A program made the position numbers and the translations under genes. This document shows, piece after piece, positions 56,901 through 64,000 of a DNA stretch of 64,000 nt (positions are counted from its first letter, which is position 1; each line of letters opens with the position of its first letter). Source of the DNA: Pleurostoma richardsiae (lineage: Eukaryota; Ascomycota; Sordariomycetes; Calosphaeriales; Pleurostomataceae); NCBI GenBank assembly GCA_030052745.1, contig JANBVO010000001.1, positions 1,054,001-1,118,000 on the forward strand, in the 5' to 3' direction. The notes below the pieces were generated by a model. It saw nothing but the letters and a program-made list of their open reading frames with translations. It made no database searches and was not told where the DNA came from.

Positions 56901-58789
56901 CTACTCTTGGGCCCAACTATCAAAGTTGCGAATCAAGTCTTGAGGAGGGAGTTAGCATGTCTACAATACAGCCGGATGTTATCGCGAAGGGATTAGACTG
57001 ACCATAGTAAACCCTGATTCCCTCTAAATGCGCTGTCATCTCCATCCGCTCGTCGATGGCATGCGCGTTCAGCCTCGTCCCATCCCTGGACGGCGTGTAT
57101 CGGTAGATATTCCTGGTCACGTTCCAGTAGTGTGTCGTGTCCGTGTTGCCCGTCATGATATTCCCGACTGGGACGACCGTTTTGCCGAGCCCGCTCTCCG
57201 CGCTCTCGAATACATGCCGTAGCGTGCCCGAGAAGATTGCCCACACGCTGTTGTTGCCCGTTGGTGATATGGGCGCAGGGGGCAGTGTCTGAAGAGCTTT
57301 CATCGTCAGTATCCCTCCTGACAAGGTTGACGTATCAATGTCTTTGGTGTCCACGCTCAACGGATCAAGGCCGCTGAAGTCGAGCTCATATTTCCGGGCA
57401 ATGGGGGATAGAACGTCGCGCATGTGCTGGTTGACGAACTCGACAGACTCGTGCATTGCCACGCGGTGGTTGACCATAAGCTGCACGGTCTCGGGAAGCG
57501 CGTTGACCTTGATGCCACCAACGATGACATCAACGGCCTGACTTGTCTGCATCAGCCATTTCTCCTCTCCAAGCTCCGTCGCAAGCTTCTGTGCAATCTC
57601 CTCCTGACCAGCATGCAGGAGGGCATCGCGTAGCCACGGCTGGACCTGGTCGGGGGAGTATTTCGTCTTGCACTCTAGGACTCTCCGAAATGGGCTGGAG
57701 TCCGTCAGGCGGGGTTGATAGGGCTTGCCTTCGAGCGCCAAGATAACATCCGCCATGATCCCAATTCCAGTGTGCGGCGGCGGTCGGGAGCTATGGCCGC
57801 CCTGAACCTCCAGTCTGAGCTGCACGTCGTAGTAACCCTTCTCTCCCACGCCCGGATAAGCGTATAACACGTCGCCAACGGTCTGCACGCCCATGCCTCC
57901 CTCGTCCATTGCGAGCAGAAAGGAGTCTCTGCCCCATTCTTCAACAAGCGCCTGGCTCAACGTCGTCGCGCCCTTTACTCCGCCTGTTTCCTCGTCGAAG
58001 CCGAAAGAGAGGACAATGGTCCGGCGTGGGGCAAAGGATTGCGATAGAAGAGCCTCAACGGCCGAAAGGACCCCGATTAGGACATTCTTGCAGTCTGCAG
58101 CCCCACGACCCCATACAAACGATCCGTCATAGTGGCCAGCGAAGGGTGGATAAGTCCATTTGGAGGAGACACCTGCCGGGACAACATCTTGGTGCGCCAT
58201 AAAAAGAATGGGCTTTAATGACGGCTCACTGCCTCTCAGTGTGTAAAGCAGGCCATATCGATTCACCTTTTTGAGCTCCAATTGCGAGTGTCTATGTTAT
58301 CCGTGTCAGTGGAAGATTCATTTCGAGGTAGAGCGCGTTGGCATGTACATACACGAGTGGAAAGAGTCGTTTCAGAACGTCGTGGAAGTCCCCAAAGGTC
58401 GCCCATCGAGGATCCTCGTCGACACCGCCATTGTCATCGTAGCTTTCTGTGGGAACACGCACCGCCGAGGTGAGACGCTCAATCTGCAGTCTTCGCTGTT
58501 CGGGACTCATGAGATGGTCGCTAGGCTTGAGGCCATCGTCATGAGATACAACCACGTCGGGTAGAGGACACCAGTCGGCCACAGCCTTCTCGCTAGCAAA
58601 GTGTCCATGACGCTCGTTTGCCGGACCGCGCAGAAAACGGCTGAGCGGTACGTGCGACGAGGTCAAGCAGTACAGAGGCACCAGGCACAGAAGAGTGAGC
58701 AGGCACAGGAGGCCCCGAAGGGGCAGCCGTCTGCTTGACGTGGCCGGCTTGCATGTCTCGAGTCCGAATGATAACAGGTCTTTCCCCAT
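56901..58789 (-). CDS. M20 metallo-carboxypeptidase (Gly-X carboxypeptidase, Cps1-like), membrane anchored
   Basis: Three exons: 58353-58789, 57003-58291, 56901-56938, 587 residues. The last tiny exon completes the family tail VYYDLIRNFDSWAQE. The N-terminus has a type II signal anchor (LRGLLCLLTLLCLVPLYCLTSS, about residues 23-45), as in yeast Cps1, which travels to the vacuole lumen through the multivesicular pathway. The di-zinc site is visible: FMAHQDVVPAG (His and the nearby catalytic Asp), VWGRGAADCKN (bridging Asp), SFGFDEETGG (catalytic Glu pair), and a dimerisation domain starting near GYYDVQLRLEVQGGHSS. The enzyme releases C-terminal residues from short peptides, especially with penultimate Gly, feeding amino acids to the cell in nitrogen starvation. 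Nearby permeases fit a scavenging role. Confidence 0.92.
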
Positions 58790-59798
58790 AGTGAAAGTTG
58801 GTTGAGGCTCGATGATCTGAAATCTGATTGAGCGAGTCCATCTGATGATGATATCAGTTGGAGGGGAGTTAGCGAGGCGACGGCTTTACCTAATTAAGAA
58901 GGCGGAATGGATCCGGAAGACCGGTTTACGGAGGCCCATAGGAGTGACTAACTCACTTTGAACCTGCTATCCTTTATCCTCTGCTTTTCGCGCTTGACAT
59001 GACACACAAGGCTGAGAAACAATGATTTTTAGTACCTACAAACTCATTATTGTACCCTATGAGGTACTGTACGTTATCTACTATCAAAACCTGAAGAGTT
59101 ATTGCACCACTGAAACAATGCCGCGGGTAAGGCTCAAACATGCTCTGGTGGCCTAAGGTGCTCGAGACATATCGTACTATTGTAGGTCGTTGAGTAGTAG
59201 GTATTGCGGATGCATAAGGTAGATCCTGCATCTAAAATTCGTGACAATCGAAAGGACTAGGGATTTGGGCAGTCCTAGATAAGCTTAATTAAAAGGATCG
59301 TAATTCAACATCGGCAAGGTAGCTGGGGAGGTGGATAGTGCAGCGGTAAACCGCGTCAGTCATTCGTAGACCTTCTACAACGCAATCCAGCTTTCATCCC
59401 ATGACCCTCAGACACGGCCCCCTTCCTGACTTGCCAGTACCAGGCCACCTGCTGACGCAGTGGGTAGATGGGAAGGGAGGAGGACAGAGCCGCAAACAAA
59501 TACCCGCAGCCGAAAGGCAGGGGGCGCAGTAGCTCGGGGAGCTGAAAGACCCTGAGGCTGGGCCTGGAGAAGTCGTTTTTCTTTTTCCTGGAAAAGTCGT
59601 TTCTCTTCTTGATCTTCGTTCGAGTCCACCGCGCAGCACGAGTCACAACCCTTTTTTTCCGCCGACACAACGACGTCGCAAAGTTGTGCAGGAATCAAGA
59701 AGATGTATTTATGGGATGATAGCGTCTATGGAAGTTCAAAGTTGCATATTGTCTGCCGGTAGCCGCCGACCAAGTATCTTAGATGTGTGATGAGCGAG
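58790..59798. other. Intergenic region
   Basis: 1.0 kb. It holds the peptidase promoter and the 3' flank of the second regulator. A short GAAAAGTCGTTT direct repeat with TTTTTC spacing occurs around 59569-59602. Overlapping minus frames at 59356-59698 are Arg-rich and unsupported. Confidence 0.4.
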
Positions 59799-61852
59799 TT
59801 AGATGATAAATAGTCCAGTAGACTGTCTCATGACATCCAGATAATCCAGCCTGACACCCTCCCGGCTCTGCCTCTTGATGACCTGCTCAAGGAGGACGCG
59901 CGTCTTGCTGAAGTTGGCACCCCAGAGCTCCGCCTCCGCGAACTGCTTCACCACCCACTCTTGGTACACCAGGTCCGTCGTCTCGATTCCGGCAATGAAG
60001 AGAATACGAGGCCAGATATTCTGCGGTGATGGCGGGCGCAGCCGGCCCACCCAAGAGGAGATGCGCACGATGCGCGCCGCCGCCGCCTCGGCCGTGATGA
60101 GTCTGGCCGGCATGCCAAGAGCCGCTGAGGCGGGCAACATGCGGTGGAAGCTGATGATGAGACTGTAACAAGCCGCCAGGAGCAGCAGGTAGTTGAAAGA
60201 GGCCGTGGTGATCTTGCCAGTAAGCGATCGTGGCGAGTCGAACATGGATGCCAGGATGGGTGCCACGTTGGCGTTACCCTCTAGCCGCTCTTGGATGAAG
60301 AGGAGGTCTGATTGCGCAGCTGCCCATATCGCAGCTGGTGGCGCAAAATCCCTGCGGTGGAAATGCACGATCCGGCCCTCTACCGTATCTAACTCGAACG
60401 TTAAGCGCAGGAACGGCTTAAGATCTACTGAGCCGGGGCCTGACCCAGATGGCGCGTCTGGAAATGCGATATCTAGGAAATCGTAGTCTGCGCAGAACAG
60501 CTCCAAGTTCTGCAGGAGCCGCCCGGTCCCTCCGACCCACGAGGCTCGGGCATCGTAGGTGCCGAGCCAGATTAGCACACGGACACCAATGCGACCAAGA
60601 GGAACAGCTTCTCCGCCTGCCTTCTGGTGGCGGCGGTGTGCATCGACGAGGTCGGCGGTGAACTCCAGGTGCCGGCAGAAGGACTCAATACCCCGAGCCG
60701 CCAGAAGCTCGAACTGTAGAGCAAACCATATTGTGACAAGGGAAAGCTCGAAGTGGTGAGCCACATACTGATCCCGATGCATGAGGGAGACGGCATGAGC
60801 GTAGCGTTGTTCAGCCTTTTCTATTAGGTCGGTGTCCGGTCGCGTGTGGCCTAGATGCAGAGCCGTCCACGCCATTATTGCGTTGTATAGCGGCGCATAA
60901 AACAATGCCATATTGCTGAATATCTGAGTGTAGATGTTCTCATCGCCTGGTCCGCGTACCTTGGTGTATTGAGTCATGACATTCAAGTAGTGTTGGATGA
61001 GGCCGTGATCTTCACTGTCGATGACAACTGGGCTGGCTTGTATACTCTCCTGTGTACTTTCTCGTCTGCTTTCTCTTGTGCTCTCCTGTGTACTCCCTCG
61101 TATACTCTCCTGAGGGCTGGGACAGTCTGTAGCCTCAGGATTGCACGTCGGGCTTACGGCCGACCCTGCTATCGACGCATCAGCCGGAGGCGTCTGAGGG
61201 AACGCCAGCCAGTCTTCGCCTGGTCCATCAAAGTTCATGTTCAGGTCGAAATAGATGGGCAAACCGCCGGCATTCAAGTGAGCATCATCAGTAATAAGCT
61301 GCGAGGCGGCGGCGATTGAGGCTTCGCCATCCTCTGGCTCGGCTTGAGCGTCATGGCCGGACGAGCCTTCATCTCGGGTCAGAATTTCTGCAGAGTTGTG
61401 GCTCAAGACATAGCCATCTGGGAGATTCCCAGGCCCTCTGGCATTTGAGGCTTCTGTGCTACTCTCCGCTGAGTTCTCAATGCTCTCCTGTGCTAAGGCA
61501 CGGGCTGGCCGACGCCCTCTGGGCAATTTGGAGGGCTTGGCATTTGAAGTCTTGTCTGTGACAGACGCAGCACTGATACTTGGTGACCGCTGCCCCGACC
61601 AAGGGGAATTGACGAAGCGCACACGGTATCGTGAAGTGTCTGCCGCGTTGCGGTTGCCAGTGCCGGGCTGGTACGAGCAGCTCAGCTCGAGACGCGCGCA
61701 GGCGGAACAGACCGGTTTCTTCTCGTCACACCGAACCTTCCGCCGCCGGCATGCCTGGCATCCTGGACGAAGTTAGAACACGGGCTGTAACTGCGGGTTT
61801 GCGGGGAGGCTATAAGACCTGTCTTGGACCTTGTGATGCGAGTCTTGGGCAT
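59799..61852 (-). CDS. Zn2Cys6 transcription factor (second in window)
   Basis: Two exons, 61819-61852 and 59799-61762, 665 residues. The first exon encodes MPKTRITRSKTG and the splice puts the cluster at once after it: Cys13-x2-Cys16-x6-Cys23-x6-Cys30-x2-Cys33-x6-Cys40 in GCQACRRRKVRCDEKKPVC. Such N-terminal clusters with a short first exon are common in fungi. A low-complexity linker follows, with a tandem (S/T)QES/TRES repeat encoded near 61035-61120. The fungal-specific domain II covers roughly residues 210-660 (QHYLNVMTQYTKVRGP, FYAPLYNAIMAWTALHLGHT, WFALQFELLAARGIESFCRHLEF). It is divergent from the Dal5-like permease, sharing a 498-base promoter, so it may control that transporter. Confidence 0.88.
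61035..61120 (-). repeat. Coding tandem repeat (TQES/TRES) in the regulator
   Basis: On the minus strand the words AGAGTATACGAGGGAGTACA, AGGAGAGCACAAGAGAAAGC and AGACGAGAAAGTACACAGGA-type units repeat every 12-15 bases and encode SIRGSTQESTRESRRESTQES. Similar shorter units recur near 61455-61500. This is an in-frame microsatellite likely to vary in length between strains. Confidence 0.55.
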
Positions 61853-62350
61853 GGTCACGGCTCCATTCAGGGGTGCGGTGCAGCGGGTGGAGCTCAGAAC
61901 CAGCGAGCCGACACGCCTGCCTCTGGAGGAGATGGCGAAAATTGCCGATTCACACTTCCAGTCTATTGAGAGACCAAAATAAAGAAACGACAAAACGAGC
62001 AAGAGGCTCGCCAAAACTTGGCTGGGAGATTGGATGAAGTGGTCATGACTTGTCGTTGTTATCTCCTCGCTTCCGAACTTACCGTATCCGTCGGTCGGCT
62101 CGGACCGGACAAGATCTGCAACAACACTAGTCCGAACACTGACTCGTAAGCGACGGGTCGGTCGTGCGATACCCAACGTCAGCCGATGCTGCAGGGAAGT
62201 CGACGCCGACGCCGCCCACGCGACTCCTGCGCACCCACAGGGCGCTGATAAGGACCATGAGCATATGGCTGAACTTATAAGCAGGCTGATCGCCTTGGAC
62301 GACGCACACCTTGATGGGCCCCTCCGCACTCAGTTTGAACGCCGGCCAAC
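61853..62350. promoter_or_regulatory. Divergent promoter between regulator and Dal5-like permease
   Basis: 498 bases, head to head. Spaced CGG/CCG triplets are present (for example TCGGTCGGCTCGGACCGGAC around 62092-62111), the class of word Zn2Cys6 proteins bind. Whether the adjacent regulator binds here is untested. Confidence 0.35.
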
Positions 62351-64000
62351 ATGGAGAAGATGACGGAAAAGGACACCGAGCGACCGGAAATCGAGCCAGT
62401 CTCCGAGGGGAGCTCGGCCGTGCTGAACGAGGTCGACAAGGCATACCACTTCGTTAAGGAGCATCATGCAGGACCCCTCAGCGAGGCCGAGAACAAGCGC
62501 ATTCTGAGGAAAATCGACCGCCACCTTTTGCCGCTGGTAAGGACCCAGCTATTCGACTTCACCAGGCAGTTGCCTGTGGCTAATAATGAAATTTCCAGAT
62601 GATCATCACTTATACCCTAAACTTCAGTAAGGAGCCTTTCATTCTATCTCTTCTCTCTCCGAGTGGGTCTCGGGGCGTCTCTGCTTCACATGGAGGCTGC
62701 TGATTCAACCGAACCCCTGACACAGCAACCTCCGGCCCCAGGACACATTATCAAACAGCCCAGGCGACATAAATGCTGACTTAAACCTCTCAGTGGACAA
62801 GAATGCTATGTCATACTCGGCTAACTTCGGCTTGATCGACGACAATGTGTGTATCTGACCCTTGGGCTCCAAGCTATGCTTCTCACCTTGCGACTTGGCG
62901 CTGACCCCTTGAAGCACCTTCATGGGAAGCAGTACAGCTGGGCCTCCGGCTCCGTATTTTATCTGGGTACGCATATCTACTACCAAAGAGCCAAGAAAGG
63001 CGGAGTGGGTGAAGCTGACTCTACGATTACCTCGCAGCCTACATGGTCTCGCAACCCTTCGTCGCCCGGCTGATCGTCCGCTTCCCCATCGGGCGATTTG
63101 TTGCCGTCGCCACGATCCTTTGGGGCATGGTGTTAATGTGTATTGCTGCAAGTAGGTCCTTTGCTGGGTTGATGACTGTTCGCGCAATACTCGGTTGTCT
63201 AGAGTCATGTATCAACCCGGCCTTCATCGTCATCTCCTCCCAGTGGTGGACCCGCGAGGAGCAGCCCCTCCGCATCACCTATTGGTACCTGGGCAACTCG
63301 ATCGGTCAGGTCTGTGGCGGCCTGTTGGGTTACGGTATCGCGCACATCAAGTACCATGCCGTGCCTGACTGGGCCTGGTTCTTCATCATCTTCGGTGCCA
63401 TCACGATCATCTACGGAAGTTTCCTCTTCTACTACCTGCCCGACTCCCCCATGAATGCCCGTTGGCTGTCGGATCATGAGCGCGCCCTGGCTGTCGAGCG
63501 GGTGCGGAGCAACCGGACCAGTATCGAGAACCACGTCTGGAAGTGGTCTCAGTTCAGGGAGTGCATGTTCGACATCCAGTGCTGGATTCTCGTCGCCACA
63601 TTCTTCCTAGATGACATCCCTGCCGGCGGTGTCGCTTCGTTCGGCAGTATTGTCGTCAAGGGCTTCGGCTACAGTACTCTTTACTCCACGCTGCTCCTGG
63701 TTCCCCTAGGCGTGATCCAGGCCATCTGTATCCTCTTCGGAGGTTTCATGACGCGGCGGTTCGCCAATATCAGGACGTGGCTCATAGCAGGTATGTCAAT
63801 ATCTCACAACTAACACATCTTTCACACCTGCTTGAATCAGTCACTTGCTTACTCTTTGAATAGGGTGCCAGATTCCTGCCCTCATTGGAGCGGTTCTCCT
63901 CTACACCTTGCCCAGATCGAACCAGCGCGGCCTGCTCGGGTCTTACTATGTGGTCCAAACCCACGGCATCGTCGGCACTCTCACCATGTCCCTCGTGGCT
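62351..64000 (+). CDS. MFS permease of the Dal5/allantoate (anion:cation symporter) family, 3' end beyond window
   Basis: Six exons seen: 62351-62536, 62599-62626, 62794-62846, 62915-62966, 63038-63790, 63864-64000 and continuing. Start MEKMTEKDTERPEIEP (a second ATG at 62360). Splicing yields the family order: LRKIDRHLLPL, MIITYTLNFMDKNAMSYSANFGL (first span, with the DKxxxSYA-type motif), GKQYSWASGSVFYLG, MVSQPFVARLIVRFPIGRFVA, TVRAILGCLESCINPAFIVISSQWWTREEQPLR and FYYLPDSPMNARWLS. Such carriers import allantoate, ureidosuccinate, dipeptides, nicotinate or similar organic anions. Exons of 28 and 52 nt are unusually small but keep the frame. The gene is truncated only by the window edge. Its link to a carbamoyl-acid import (N-carbamoyl amino acids resemble ureidosuccinate) is speculation. 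Confidence 0.88.

Overview
The window is nuclear DNA of a filamentous ascomycete (Pezizomycotina, probably Sordariomycetes). Genes carry many short GT-AG introns (about 47-170 nt) with CTRAC-like branch sites. Typical fungal families are present: a HET-domain protein, Zn2Cys6 regulators, a Dal5-like MFS permease, an ABCC transporter and a glycogen debranching enzyme. TAGGTAC-type motifs lie in intergenic DNA. No bacterial operon, CRISPR array, rRNA, tRNA or convincing transposable element was seen. Exon borders were placed by eye from splice consensus plus protein-family continuity; every spliced model closes in frame.

Region 1 (about 3.1-19.6 kb) is the most striking part. It looks like a fungal hydantoin / D-amino-acid catabolic cluster: an NCS1 permease (3140-5139), an Asp/Glu/hydantoin racemase (6019-6831), a 2-oxoglutarate/Fe(II) dioxygenase (7480-8783), a D-hydantoinase/dihydropyrimidinase (9189-10970), an N-carbamoyl-D-amino-acid amidohydrolase (11665-12723), a Zn2Cys6 regulator (12880-15343), a peroxisomal-type D-amino-acid oxidase ending ARL (15933-17235) and a succinate-semialdehyde-type aldehyde dehydrogenase (17872-19602). 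Read as a pathway: import of a 5-substituted hydantoin, racemisation, ring opening to an N-carbamoyl-D-amino acid, decarbamoylation to a free D-amino acid, and oxidation to a 2-oxo acid plus ammonium and H2O2. This is the bacterial hydantoinase process packaged in a eukaryotic, divergently arranged cluster with its own regulator. A HET-domain gene (1378-2778) flanks it on the left.

Region 2 (19.6-31.9 kb) is gene-poor. It holds a 90-residue hypothetical gene, a conserved fungal membrane-anchored protein whose frame is interrupted near 22.57 kb, a secreted PQQ-dependent AA12-like sugar dehydrogenase (23819-25331), about 5.6 kb with almost no supportable gene, and a Cys-rich single-pass membrane protein with a 4-nt first coding exon (30943-31885).

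Region 3 (32.9-45.6 kb) is mostly metabolic: glycogen debranching enzyme, NAD-glycerol-3-phosphate dehydrogenase, a membrane-anchored gamma-glutamylcyclotransferase-like protein, a small divergent gene and an NTF2/SnoaL-like protein.

Region 4 (47-64 kb) is membrane transport and nitrogen scavenging: a fungal polytopic membrane protein, an L-type amino-acid permease, an ABCC transporter, a membrane-anchored M20 (Gly-X) carboxypeptidase, and a second Zn2Cys6 regulator divergent from a Dal5/allantoate-permease-like MFS gene that runs off the right edge.
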